Shown here piece by piece: positions 13,901-25,350 of a stretch of DNA of 64,000 nucleotides. Source of the DNA: Epiperipatus broadwayi. Taxonomy: Eukaryota > Onychophora > Udeonychophora > Euonychophora > Peripatidae. The DNA lies in contig JAQFVV010013345.1 of NCBI GenBank assembly GCA_028023455.1, positions 62,001 through 126,000 of the forward strand, in the 5' to 3' direction. The notes beneath the pieces were generated by a model. The model saw nothing but the letters and a program-made list of their open reading frames with translations, was not told the origin of the DNA and searched no databases. Numbering within the stretch: position 1 is the first letter of the stretch; each line of letters starts with the position of its first letter. The translations under genes and the position numbers were made by a program.

Positions 13901-15750
13901 TAAACAGTAAGAGAGGATAAAATGTTAAATTAAAAATATTGGTGGGATTTTGTTTTAAAGGGAGAGATGTGTCACCCAGTGAAATAATATTCATAATAAT
14001 ATTTAGGCTTATTTTGTGTTTATCCAATCTTGGTCAATCCATATAAAATCAGTATAATCTTTTGGAGCTCAGTACAATTTTTATATCTAATTTTAAAATC
14101 CATTTTTCCAGTATTTGTATTTTGCCTTGCCAGCACTTTGCTTGATCGCCTGTTTTGTCTTTTGATTGCTGTATTAGAATTATAACATGTGATCCATTCA
14201 CAGGCTAAAAATGTAGGTCAGGATATGAAAGACAAAATTAGGAAGCCCCAGGGCAAGCTGAACTTAGCAAACCTTGGTGATTCCTGATCTTTAACCTGAA
14301 ATACTTGAGGTTTGCTAATTGCACAGACCATTTGTCTTTATTTCTTGGTGTCACTAGAAAGAGGCAGGGGAAATGATTCTATGCTGGTTATGTCATGTCA
14401 AATGCTGGGTCTAATTAATTTCTTTTGTCTCTGAGCACATCATGGTGGGTTGATGATGGTCTGATCATATTATTTGTTTTACTATCAGTAAAGTATTTAG
14501 TTGCGAATATCACGATTCGCTTACATTTAAGCATGTCACTCTCTTCGAAACCAATTCCTAAAAATATGACCAAATTATTTTTCTCTTAGAATAAATTTAC
14601 TTATAGTAAAGTTACATAAAATAGGGCTGTTAAAGATTTGTTCTTGTATCACACACTTGAGTGGGTGTCTACCATAGATCTCTAATTGTTTTATCTGTTT
14701 AAATTGGCATATAAACTCTACCACTCCCTTACACAAGGCATAATAAGTGATATGATCGAAATGATGGTAACAAATAATGAAATAAATCAGTGAGACATTA
14801 AAGAATTATAGAGATATTTTTATTAAATATATATGTGAATTTAATCTACCTGTGGTTTGTTTCCATTAATACTATTCTAAAATTAGCATTTCTATTTAAT
14901 TATTGTGCTGCTATCTGAAGACTCAAGGTCACACACATACCATTCCTATTTTGAATTCATGAATATGTGTAATTAGAATAAATGTTAGAGTTAAACATTA
15001 GAATTAGTCGAGGCTCATGCTCCACCACTGATGCTGCCAGCCAGAGTTTAGAAAATATTATTGCTTGCCTCAAAAATGTTGTTAATTAGTTGGTAGATTT
15101 AGAGAGTGTGTAAACAGGGCAGAATCCATAAATATTCTTGATCTTTGATCTCATGTATGGTTGGATTTGAAGTACTTTTACCCAGACGAAGCTTTAATAA
15201 AAAATTAGAGAAAATAAAAGATATGAACTTTTGATTGATATTTAGCTTGATAGTTTATGCAAGAAGAAATCTACAAAATAAAACTATTTACCTTATTTAT
15301 TATTTATTGCACTAATAAATTATTTTATTATTTATTGATGTCTTTGTTTGTTGTTTTACACACATACTGAAAGCAAGTATTGTTGCAATACCTTTTTTTG
15401 TATCAAATATGTTAATAAGAAAATATATGCCACACATAACTCTCAGATAGAAAAACTCCTACCATTTTGAGAATATGCACAGCAATGGAGCGAAGCATCA
15501 AAATGTTATGGTCATAGAAGCAATTTTGATGATAAAAGTTATCATTATTTTTCTAAATGACTTCTATTTTTATAGGATTTTCAAATAAATGTTTTTATAT
15601 TTTATTGGTGAGGATTTGAACTTGAAATAATAAAGTAATACCATTACATAATACACCAGTAAGGAAATGATAGCCATAAGTACTGATATAATTGGCTTAG
15701 TAATCATTAGTACTGTCAATTAATTATTTGTACCTTGGTTTGAACCTGGT
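10936..15750. other. AT-rich DNA with (TA)n microsatellites
   Basis: No coding sequence is recognised. (TA)n tracts lie near 12090-12107, 12318-12331 and 12539-12554. The last is next to a short segment (CAGATGGAAACTTTTATAA, about 12558-12576) that is the near inverse of 12423-12441, possibly a small decayed MITE. Islands at about 14190-14480 and 15000-15180 are richer in G/C than their surroundings but have no open frame. Confidence 0.45.
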
Positions 15751-16006
15751 TACCATTACAATATATAGATAGAAAATTACTACAGTTTAATTGATATGTC
15801 AAATGTGTTGCCCTCTCAACTTTGTCACAAATTATATAATGAAAATATATTAATAATTTTTATTAGTCATTCATTAGATAAGAGATTATCTGATAATAAA
15901 TAATATTTCTGTAGTATGATTTGTGTCAAAGTTATGAGGGCAACATGTTTGTCATTTATCAATTAAGCTGTAGTAATTTTCTATCTATATATATACTGTA
16001 AGGGGT
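15751..16006. mobile_element. MITE-like foldback element, about 256 bp
   Basis: Two inverted arms of roughly 75 bp face each other. The left arm has TAGATAGAAAATTACTACAG, then TTAATTGATA and GTTGCCCTCTCAACTTTG. The right arm, read in reverse complement, has TAGATAGAAAATTACTACAG, TTAATTGATA and GTTGCCCTCATAACTTTG. The loop is AT-rich and non-coding. The ends are TACCATTACA and TGTAAGGGGTA. A target duplication is not clear. No transposase is present, so it is a non-autonomous DNA transposon of unknown superfamily. Confidence 0.75.
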
Positions 16007-17199
16007 AGCTTACACTTAATCATTCCTGCCAAGATTAGCTCACTTATTAAATTAAATCCATCTTGAAACTTGTACTAATAATAGGAATGTTATTTGATTA
16101 TTAGCATATATATGTACAACACATGTGTTTATTTATATTAGCATTTAATCAAAGAAGTCATGATACATTATTGTTTTTATAGTGAATCGTTTAGTTCTTA
16201 ATATATACTCTTAAATAAGATTTAAAATATTGTGTTATACATTCTAAACTGAACAATAGTATGATGCAATTTGAAACTGGATAACGTGGAGATGACCTGA
16301 TGTCAAGTTAAGGAGCTAGGAAACAGAGTATGCAAATAAAACTATGATTTTACTATTTTGTTTTTTATTAATGAAATGTATTTAACAATATGCAGCTACA
16401 TCAATCTAACAGGAAATGAAGATCACGGGCAATATAAACGAAAAGTCTTTTAAAAATCTTTCTTCTTGAAAATAACAGTATGCTATAATAAATTAACATC
16501 AATTGAATTAGAATTTTGAATGCCAAAATGGATTTTGTTGTTCAAATTACAGAAGCTTTAAATCAAGTACTGTATTTAATATATATATATAAATTCTTCT
16601 ATATATATAACTTAATTTATGATTTCAAATAGTTATGTATTATTTGAGATGCAAATGGGGTAAAAGAAAATGTGCTATGGTATGATTGCTTTTTCCCCTA
16701 ACATGATTGCATAAAATTTCCATTTTCTACTTTATCATTATATCCAAGAAGATGCCTACTGTCCAAGAAAATGAGTACACAAGAGTATTAAGAAATGGAT
16801 CTGCTAAGGATTGATGTGTTTTCATTTTTAAAAGACACCAGGAGACATCGCTGCGTGATCAATTCTTTGCCAGAAAAGTGACATGAAGAGCTAATCGCTT
16901 ACTGGAGATTTCCATGCCTAAACATCATGAACTATTTCCAGGATGATTCAATGAACTTTGTTCCAACTATTAATTTTTACCAAGTGATTAATATTGTAAA
17001 ATTTTCTTTAATTTTTCTTTTATTTGTTGTTTTATTTTCGTACTCAGAAGTAGGAGTTTCACAGATTATGCTGTGAAAAATTTCATTTTTAGTGTTAATA
17101 GAAAAGGGCAATGGTTAACATAGTTATTTTTTTTAATTGTTATAAATAAAATCTAGATTAGCCCATCGAATTTCTAGCTACTTAACATAAAGGTTATCT
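16007..17199. other. AT-rich flank left of the LTR retrotransposon
   Basis: No gene is recognised. There is a (TA)n tract near 16576-16590. The stretch 16790-16960 is G/C-richer without an open frame. The segment ends in AT-repeat DNA that served as the target of the LTR element. Confidence 0.5.
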
Positions 17200-17887
17200 A
17201 TATATTGTGCCAGACTGTGTATAACGGCCATGCACAAAATAATTGTTGCTGAAGATTCAGCACAGCTAAAATTTATCAGATTAAAAGTGTAATTTTAACA
17301 GATCTATTAAATCATAATTTAGATGTGTATTTGGAGGTACTTATATATGGTACATAAATAAATGGGTTTGGTCTATTCTTATTTACACCCACAGTACAAG
17401 TGTATGTAGTATATATGTTAATAAATTTATTCACACAGCAAATCTATATCATAAAAGGAAAACTGAGCTTATAACATTTGTTTATGTGTGGAACAGTTTT
17501 TTTTTTTGTATTTAAATTTATTATTATTTGTAAATGTTCCAATAGACATATATAGAAATGTACTTTTTCTTTTTCCTAAAAATTGTTTAAATAGCGTTTA
17601 AATAATTTTGTACTTATTAGAATTTAAATTTTATATTTATTTGAATGAGAAGGTTGGTAATTAATATTGATTTATAAAAAAAAAAGAAAACCTTTTATCA
17701 ATTGTAATCTACTTTTAGCAGAAAAAAAATGTTTTGTATTAAAAGACATTTGTTCTGGTTGATCGTGGATAAAGATAAAATCAAAAAGTTGATTTTATCT
17801 AAAAAGAATGTAAACACAATGGGGTGGTGTAATTAATCAGTATGGAAGCTATACAAATTCCAATATTAGAGAAATCATGCTTTAAGA

Positions 17888-19457
17888 CAGCATTTCCCAA
17901 CCTTTTTTGGCTCAACTACCACTTGGTAGTACATCACGCTAAATTGTACCACTTCATAAAAATGATTGTATTTCATGAAATTTGTTATTGCGAGTGTGTT
18001 ATTTTATTTGCATTATAAATATTATAGGGTGACCATGTATATTCACATCACATAATGAGACAAATTACATTGAAACATGCCTAAATGTCACGCCTGATTA
18101 TAAACTCACTGCAACATATTTATATGTATGTGTTTGTTCAAAGTTTCATATTTTTCCAAAATAATTTATTAAAGATTACATTAAAGGTTATTTGGTACAT
18201 ATTTTGTTCAAAGTGTTTTCTCGTTCCTTCATTTGGTTTTCCCGAATTTGATACCGTTTTCTCTTTTTCGGAGCATCTTGCTATTGGTTGGGCCATGGAG
18301 AGGATAAATCCAGCATGTCCCAAGTCATGGTAAAAATAATCTCAGGGGTTATCAGGCTATCTCTTGTTCTTGTTTTCTATATATTGTTCTGCATGAAGTT
18401 AATAGGATTAAAATTTTGATGATTAAATACTAGCTTACATCTAGTAATCCACAAAAGATGATTAAGAATTAATGAGAATCTAATTTCTGGGTATGATCCT
18501 TTTCTGATACATTCTTTCAAATTAAATAATTTAGATTGATTTGTCTTGATCTGACTCATTATTTATCTACTATTTTGTCACATTTCGTTTATTAATAAAT
18601 GGTTTTAACACAAAATTATAAAAAACCAATTAATATATTTTCTTATCATAATCAAATATTTTTATAAAATAAATTTAATGAGGTCCTTGTGCTTGTTTCG
18701 AACAACATAATTTTTTTGAAATTTGGTTCAAAAGATGCGAGGTATATACCCTTAAGTCTACAGCTGCATTCAATCTGTTTTGATATTTATTTTTTAAAAA
18801 AAATATATGAAGAAAAAGCTCTTCCTACTAATTCCGTATTAGTAAATGGTAATAATTTAAGAGCTTTCTCAAAAAGTTGTTCATATTTTTTAATGTTTAA
18901 CCAAAAATTAATTAGATTGTGCCGTTTGAATTCTACTTGTAAAGTTCTGTCACATGAGAATTCTATTAAATTTTCTTTATTCTTTATATAGCTTTTTCTA
19001 AATTTTCTGCATAGAAGAGGTTTGAAATCCAATTATCATTTGTGTTTTCGGGTTTTGGAAAATATTTCATGAAAGACAATTTTAATCCTGTTAAATGTGC
19101 TATTATATTTTCTCGTATATCTTGAGACAGACTAACCTTATTTTCAAACAAAAAAATATGTAGAGTTTCGAATACTTCCGATTGATTGTTTTGGATACAC
19201 TGTTTCCAAAAATCTAATTTCTTAATCATACTTTCAATTTTATCATTAACATTAAAGATTGTTATCGACTGTATGTATTAACAACTTTATAATATTATTA
19301 ATTAAAATAATTTTTATGAATTATAGAAAAAAACGTTTCTATATTTTTATGATTTAATTTTTTTTTATGTCCGCCATTATTGATTATTTTTCATGTACCA
19401 CCAACCAGCAACTCGCGTACCACCAGTGGTACGCATACCACAGGTTGGGAAACACTG
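17888..19457 (-). mobile_element. Non-autonomous hAT transposon inside the 5' LTR
   Basis: The element is 1,570 bp. Its ends are imperfect inverted repeats: the left end is CAGCATTTCCCAACC and the right end, read in reverse complement, is CAGTGTTTCCCAACC, the typical end of ZBED5-like hAT elements. The 8-bp target duplication CTTTAAGA is perfect (17880-17887 and 19458-19465). The 3' LTR has the same site once (28879-28886) with no insertion, which proves both the boundaries and the order of events. Inside, on the minus strand, lies only the C-terminal part of the transposase. The remaining sequence near the left end is non-coding. Confidence 0.97.
18675..19255 (-). pseudogene. hAT transposase, C-terminal fragment (ZBED5-like)
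   Basis: Two overlapping minus-strand frames give the end of a hAT transposase. The first has MIKKLDFWKQC, IIAHLTGLKLSFMKYFPKP and DNWISNLF (19229-18984). The second has NLINFWLNIKKYEQLFEKAL, KLLPFTNTELVGRAFSSYIF and then, after a frame change, NRLNAAVDLRVYTSHLLNQI and KQAQGPH followed by a stop near 18677. This corresponds to the hAT dimerisation domain and the usual C-terminal KQ-Q-SH ending. Only about 190 codons remain of a protein that normally has around 600. Only about 200 bp separate the fragment from the right end of the element, so the N-terminal zinc finger and the catalytic core were deleted rather than mutated. A frameshift lies near 18990-19030. Confidence 0.88.
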
Positions 19458-21360
19458 CTTTAAGACATAAAAAGTGAAAGAATGTAGGAAAATTAATATA
19501 AAAGTATAGTTGTATTATTGGCTGATGAAATAGTTTGTAGGGAGGTATTACAATTGTACTAATTGGGCCATATGTGCTACTTACTTGGGGCATTGAGGTC
19601 AGATGTTCCTAGCTCGCCAAAGCAGTCAGATGGCAGATGTTTAAGAAAAAAAAAAACTTTGTTTCTAGCTTGTCCCAGAAATAGGATGATCTATGTTTGC
19701 TAAAATATGTGTTGGCTCCAGCGTGTCTAAGTAATGGAATGGTATATGCTTGCAGAAGATAACAAAGCAGAAAGAAAGGAGAAATAATATGTGTTTGAAA
19801 AAGAATGATAGTGGTATCTGGCTGGTCTAAAGAATAGAAAGAAGAAAGGAAATTTGAAATTAGCTTTTCGAACATGGGAGGATCATTAAGGGATTTTAGA
19901 AAAGTTATCAATAATATAAATCCCATATCTGTTTAATAAAAAAAACAAGAAGAATCAGATTTGGAGAATTTAAATTCATATTTGACCTACATGTCGAGCA
20001 TAATTTTTAGTCACCAGCAAGTATTCGTATAGCCGAGGTGTATAATAAGTCTGCTGTGAAAGCAATATATATATATATATCTACGTGAGAATTATATTCA
20101 CCAACCCTATAATCAAGAAGATGGCCTTATTGTTTGTTCCAGTTTACTACACTATCATGGAGTAGACTTCTAGCTGCAGTGCACCACCTGTTCGTCCATC
20201 AAGCCCAAAAATGCCATAGGAGAAACAGCCAACCCTGAATAAAAAAAGAATTCATATGTGTATTGGTGAAAGGGAGCCCTGTCTGCCCTGTTGAGTAGCC
20301 ATGTGGTCCATGTTGGAGTTGAACTTAATGAAAGTACAAGTTCAGATGAGTGTATATAATTTTTTTTATCTTCTCTATTTTTATGTAATATTAAAGTTTT
20401 TTTTTCTTAGATATATAAATAATTACTGGGTTTTTATTTACTCATATATTATTAAGATTGACCTTTGTATTTAATTTATTTTTTTTTTTTGTAAAATATA
20501 ATATTTGCTGCATACATTTGATTTCTGAATTTATTACATTAAAGTGGGGAAGAAATATAGATCATGCCCATTGTGCAATCCTTTAAATATTTTTTTGTTA
20601 TATATACGCATTTGTTTCTGTAAATGAATTTCCAATTTACTCCGGTAATACCTCATTAATATTATAATTTCATTATTTGAGATATGAACTGGATTAAATT
20701 ATATTTTTTTATATGTAATTGGTGGAAGGAGATATAAAATAATCTGGGAATAATAAATAGTAAATTTCATAGTTAAATCAGTTACCGTTTCCTTTACTTG
20801 GTTTTGAGATATTATTGATTCATTAGCAGATAGGATTGTAGTTATTTAATCAAAGTGCTAACCCACTTAGTAACATGAGATGTACATAAATCATATAATT
20901 GAGCTAGGCAGGGATAACTTACCGGGGAGTTGGATTGTTTCATTTATTCCAGTCTGAACTTATTAAATTATTAATATACGATAATGACCATTCATATTTG
21001 CACACTCTCTCGGGAGAGAAAAGGAGAATAAACAATATTGTTCTTGAACGAGAGTGGTGCTAGAGGTTGAAGTAAAACATTTTGGTGCTCTTAAAGGTGT
21101 GTAAAGACTCCAAATGGTCAACGTATAGTTAATCGGATGATTGTGAAATAATTTAACAGAGAAGGCTTTGATTGACCTAATTTTAGGTTCAATCTACTTC
21201 CTCTAATAATTCTTTAGAGATATTATTATATTTAATCAACAATATTTTCAGAGAATTATTATCAATTTCCCATTTTGTAACATACGTCACTTCATGCTCG
21301 GTGCAGTATGTGGGTCTAGGTGTATAAGACCACTTGTGGATTTCGAACTGGTACAGAAAA

Positions 21361-21378
21361 TGGCGCCCGAACATGTTT
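21361..21378 (+). promoter_or_regulatory. Primer binding site of the LTR element
   Basis: TGGCGCCCGAACATGTTT starts 5 bp after the 5' LTR. The first 13 bases match the consensus of primer binding sites complementary to the 3' end of tRNA-Lys. The position and motif fix the 5' LTR end and the plus orientation. The last few bases have drifted from the usual CAGGG. Confidence 0.9.
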
Positions 21379-21497
21379 AGGAATGAACTAGATTAAAAAA
21401 AAATAGTATTAGTGGAAATCTCTACTATATTTTTGTGGTTTCAAAACCAATTTAGGAGGGCTAAGTTAAGAAAAGGACATTTGTAAATGAGATAGAA

Positions 21498-22231
21498 TTT
21501 TAATAATTAGTTAAAAGAATGTTTGAAATAAAAAATTTTAGCGTGGACCAAAATAAATAAATGAATGGAAGTTTAGAGTAAAAATAAAATAAAATAATAG
21601 CAAAACAGTAAATGGCCACACATGATAGTCACAAACCAATATTATAGCATTTACAAAAATCTATTGATTTTCTTTCCTTAGTAAAAGAAAAGTAACGTAA
21701 ATATAAAAGTCATGTTTAGCAAAAAAAATCTTATATTATTTTCGTTATATTAAAACCTATTGAAGAACTAAGTTAAGTAAAAGTAAAATTATGTAAGGAA
21801 GGAATAAAAAATATTAGGCATTTGTTAATTGAATGTAAATGTTTGAAAACAGAAAGGATACATATAATGAAGTTAGAGAAAAATAAATATGAAAAGAGTG
21901 TTTATGCAGAAAGTGAATTATTGGTTTTTATGCTGGGGTTGGGAAAAGATAAGGGGGATTTAGATATAAAGGTTATAGAGTTGACAAAGATTATGTTGTG
22001 GAAATGGGATAGAGCAGATTATGGGTAAATTTAGAGTGGGGAATGTAAAATAAAGTGGCTAACAGGTTTATCTGGGCATAATTTCTGAGATATTCTTGAC
22101 TTCATTTAAGGAGAAGCCATAAAACATCACATCACATCTTTTAATTATTTAGTTAAAAGATTTTTTTTTCGAGCAAGAGTTTATTATCGTGAACAAAATA
22201 AATGTATGAACAGAAGTTAGAGGAATAATTC
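21498..22231 (+). repeat. Leader direct repeat, about 85 bp, two copies
   Basis: In the untranslated leader, 21498-21581 (TTTTAATAATTAGTTAAAAG ... AATGGAAGTTTAGAG) recurs in diverged form at 22139-22231 (TTTTAATTATTTAGTTAAAA ... AACAGAAGTTAGAG). The second copy begins directly after a LINE 3' end. It may be an ancestral leader duplication, or the target region duplicated or reshuffled when the LINE fragment arrived. The copies differ too much for a simple recent target duplication. Confidence 0.6.
21783..22138 (+). mobile_element. LINE 3' end (C-terminal zinc knuckle and 3' UTR) in the leader
   Basis: The plus frame reads KLCKEGIKNIRHLLIECKC, a C-x(n)-H-x4-C knuckle typical of LINE polyprotein C-termini, then LLVFMLGLGKDKGDLDIKV and IMLWKWDRA before a stop at 22028. 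The 3' UTR ends in an ACATCACATCACATC tail (22124-22138). A second copy of the same family lies on the minus strand at 61978-62380, with the same protein block and the same UTR words (TGGGCATA, AAGGAGAAG). It is a 5'-truncated insertion of the kind made by target-primed reverse transcription, sitting inside the LTR element. The clade is not certain. Confidence 0.75.
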
Positions 22232-22512
22232 TGTCATTGTTATGGCATATAAGTATTAATGGGGCATTTGAAAATTTTTTTATATTACATGTGAGCAAAT
22301 TGTTTATAGAAATCAGGGAAATGTGCTTGAAGAAAAGGGCGATTAGTAGGGGATAATGTAATGTGTGGTGTACTGTGTATTTATTATACGAAATTAAACC
22401 AAATATTTTTTTTTGGAATTGAGTTAATAAATGTTAGTGTAAAGATAGAATACTTGGAGTTTCAAGTTAAATAAATTAAACTGATAAATACTTATGAGAG
22501 CAGGAATAAGGA

Positions 22513-23350
22513 ATGATGGAAGAATTCGCAAACCTTGTGAAAAAGGAAGTGACTAAAATGTCAAAAGAGTTAGGAAAATGGAGAACAGAGAAAGCTAAAC
22601 AAGAGAAAGAGATCATTCAGAAAATAGAGGATGCACGAAGCGAAGTATTACAAGAAATAGAGTTAAAATTTCAAAAATTGGAAATGAAACGTGATAAATC
22701 TAATCAAAATAAGGGGGATGACATAGAAGCAAATAAAATAGATAGACAGTCAATTAAGCAGGACACAGAAATCAAGGACAAACAAAATATGATAGTTGAA
22801 ATTGTTAAAAAGGAACAAGACAACCATATTATGAATAGTGGAGATAATCTTGATGTTTCTGTAGAAAATATGGATGAAAGTTACCAACTGCCACAACCAA
22901 ATATAAACCAATTTTTAAAAATATGTACATTCGAAGGAAAATGGGGGAGGCTACGGTGGAACATATAAGAAGTTTGGAGAATTACTTTCAGATAAATAAA
23001 GTTAAAGAAATCAGTAAATTGGCTATTACCAGTGCTCATCTTAATGGAGATGCATTAGCTTGATGGGACCTTTATTTCACTACCCTCCAACCTTCTATCA
23101 ATATAAGGGCAGGATTATTAGAAATTTCTGGAGCACAGAGCATCAGGAGACCATCCTCTATCAAATCATGCAGAAGAAATACGAAAATGGTATAAATAAA
23201 AATTTCTCTCAGTTTTTCCGCAGGCAAGTAGCAAGACTGCAGACTTTAAATGCATGTAACATGTCAGAGGACCAAATCATTAAGATTATCCGATGTAATT
23301 TGCCCTCTCATGTTGCACAGATGCTAGTAATAATGAGCAAAATCAGTTGA
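22513..23350 (+). pseudogene. gag, degenerate
   Basis: The first part is a 151-codon ORF with a long charged, coiled-coil-like N-terminus (many E, K, Q and I; residues about 1-100), then FLKICTFEGKWG. The reading frame then shifts at about 22945 and continues as VEHIRSLENYFQINK and ITSAHLNGDALA, a stop, then WDLYFTTLQ, which matches the retrotransposon Gag core (FEG ... A-x-L-x-G-x-A-x-x-W). A second frame from 23150 gives FSQFFRRQVARLQTL and DQIIKIIRCNLPSHV, the C-terminal capsid half. No CCHC zinc knuckle is visible before the protease. Gag would form the particle that packages the element RNA. At least two frameshifts and a stop disable it. Confidence 0.75.
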
Positions 23351-23539
23351 ATAAGTAACTTACTTACTAGACATCATATATGGGAGAGAGCAAGATGAAG
23401 TGGTAGAGGATATGCAAGAAAATAGTAAAGGTATAGCTCAGCATTGGAATGTGGAGAGTGGGCCATGTAAACACCTCATCGAAAAGGAAATTTCAAATTT
23501 GGTCTGTTCTTGAGAAGATAAAGTACCAGAATATGTACC

Positions 23540-23880
23540 ACAGAGTTGTCCCAAAATACCTTTAGAAATTGAGGGAATTGGAATCATTGCAATGTTAGAC
23601 TCTGGTAGCCAGATGTCAGTGATATCAGAGAAATTATACCAGAAAATTTTATCAGTAAACTCACAAATAGAGACCTTATCTTTAAAGGTGACACAAATCA
23701 CCCTTGCAAATAACTGAAAAGCAAACCTTATACCTAAGCAAATATGGTTAGAATTAGTTTTAAGTGGAAGGAGAGTTTATCATGTATTTTTAATTATGGG
23801 TAGTCTAATTCATGAGGTCATATTAAGGTCGAATTTCTTGTATAAGAACCAGTGCATTGTAAATTATGAAAAGGGAATAA
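23540..23880 (+). pseudogene. Retropepsin-type protease, degenerate
   Basis: One frame reads IEGIGIIAMLDSGSQMSVIS, with the DSG catalytic triad form and the hydrophobic stretch before it expected of retropepsins. LYQKILSVNSQIETLSLKV follows, and after a stop (near 23715) IWLELVLSGRRVYHVFLIMG and VILRSNFL, resembling the flap and the usual alpha-helical LG-x-x-F-L end. It would cleave the Gag-Pol polyprotein. It lies between gag and RT as in other gypsy elements. Confidence 0.75.
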
Positions 23881-24910
23881 TGAGCTACCAGGCTGGTGAT
23901 ATTAAATTTTTGCCATCTCAGCTATCTAACTTGGGGGAAACCTGTTGTATAAATCAATCTATTTTAGATTTGATGCAAGAAAAAACAAATGAGGTGAAGA
24001 CAGCATGTAACGGGGACAGCAAAAGACTCCAAGGGATATTCCGAGAGTATCATGAAATTTTGTCAGACAATCCAGGGAAGATCAGAGCATATCAACAGAG
24101 GATCAAACTGAAGCCAGAAGAACCTTTTCAAGCATGGTCATACCCAGTCCCAAATCAATATAAAAAAGAAGTGGAGAAACAGAGCAGATGTTGAATGGGG
24201 GCATAATTAGTAAATGTTCGTCCCTTTATTGCAACCCTTTGGTGGTGGTTAGAAAAAAAGATGGATCAGTAAGGTTGTGTTTGGATGCCATCAGCTCAAT
24301 AAGGTGACTATACCAGACTGTACAATCCCTCCCCCGATACAAGAGTTACTAGGAAAATTTAGAGGGAAAAGAATATTCTCTACATTCGATTTAACTTCCA
24401 GTTACTGGCAGATAGAACTCCACCCGAATAATTGCCAGTATACTGCCTTCAGATATGGGGGATATTCATACAAGTTTAATCATATGCCCTTTGGACTTAT
24501 CAACAGTGGTTCTGGGCTGCTTCAGTGCCTAGATCATGTCCTATCATCTGATATCAAGAAAATTATCACCATGTATGTGACCGATGTAGTTATAGCATCT
24601 GCATCTATGGAAGAGCATCTCCAGCAGTTGCAACAGTTTTTTAGGGAATGTAAAGAAAAAGATATCAAGATAAATTTAAAGAAGAGTAAAGTGGCTTCCA
24701 ATGAAATCGAATTTCTGGGCCACTTGGTAGGCCAGTCAGGAATCAAGCCTCATCCAGATAAAATAACAGCAATTGTAGATTTCCCTAGACCTCAGACAAA
24801 GAAATATATACGGTCATTTTTGGGACTCTAACTTTTATAACAGATTTTGTGAGAAATTTCACTGGCCAAATGGAACCATTGCTCAGATTGATCAGAAAAG
24901 AGGTCTGATG
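23880..24910 (+). pseudogene. Ty3/gypsy reverse transcriptase, degenerate
   Basis: The 23796-24194 frame ends with LKPEEPFQAWSYPVPNQYKK. After a frameshift come NGGIISKCSSLYCNPLVVV and KKDGSVRLCLDA. The 24277-24831 frame contains FSTFDLTSSYWQIELHPNN (first catalytic Asp present), FNHMPFGLINSGSG and MYVTDVVIASASMEEH. It ends with EIEFLGHLVGQSGIKPHPDK and a FLGL block before a stop. All RT blocks are in the expected order. The catalytic YVDD box reads YVTD, so one of the paired metal-binding aspartates is lost. Together with the frameshift and stop, this makes the enzyme dead. Confidence 0.93.
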
Positions 24911-25350
24911 GAAATGGACTGCTGAACAGGAAGAAGCTTTTAACAGAGTAAAGTAAAGTTTTTTAAAACAAGTGGTATTGGATTACCCTGATTATGATAA
25001 GCCGCTCATACTCCAGACTAATAGTAGCAGATATGGGCTGGGGGTCACTCTGTCCCAAATTCAACCTCATGGATGAACAGGGGTATTATATTTTATAAGC
25101 CACTTACTAAAGGGACCAGAACTCAATTATACTGTCACTGAAAAGGAGGCCATTGCCATCATATGGGCTTTCCAGAAGTTTCGCCCATGTTGTTAGGCTC
25201 TCAAGTTGTGGTGATAACCGACCATAAAAGTTTTGAGCTCCTTAACCACAGCTATCTTACTAATAGCAGGTTGGTCCAGTGGAGATATTGCAAAGGGGCA
25301 GAAAATTTGGTCATGGAAATCCTCAGTCATCATCCTGTCCCTGCACAAAC
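24910..25350 (+). pseudogene. RNase H domain, degenerate
   Basis: Following RT, WKWTAEQEEAFNRVK is the connection segment. Next come PLILQTNSSRYGLGVTLSQI (the usual catalytic DAS is NSS here), LYFISHLLKGPELNYTVTEK with the conserved E of the TxxEKE motif, VVITDHKSFELL with the TDHK active-site Asp, and NSRLVQWRYCKGAENLVMEI with the end block. Several stops interrupt the reading (for example near 24908, 24955 and 25074). It would degrade RNA in the RNA-DNA hybrid. Confidence 0.85.

Larger units (their letters stand above)
17206..21355 (+). repeat. 5' LTR, interrupted by a hAT element
   Basis: It begins TGTGCCAGACTG and ends CGAACTGGTACA, directly before the primer binding site. It is 4,150 bp long, but 1,578 bp of this is the inserted hAT element plus its duplicated target. 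The original LTR was about 2.57 kb, unusually long for Ty3/gypsy. Its match to the 3' LTR is collinear outside the insertion, except that the 3' LTR lacks about 40 bp found here near 17617-17655. Confidence 0.93.

Noticed and set aside
18138-18323. 61-codon minus-strand ORF inside the hAT element
   Set aside because: It lies beyond the transposase stop, in the non-coding end of the element, and shows no conserved motif.
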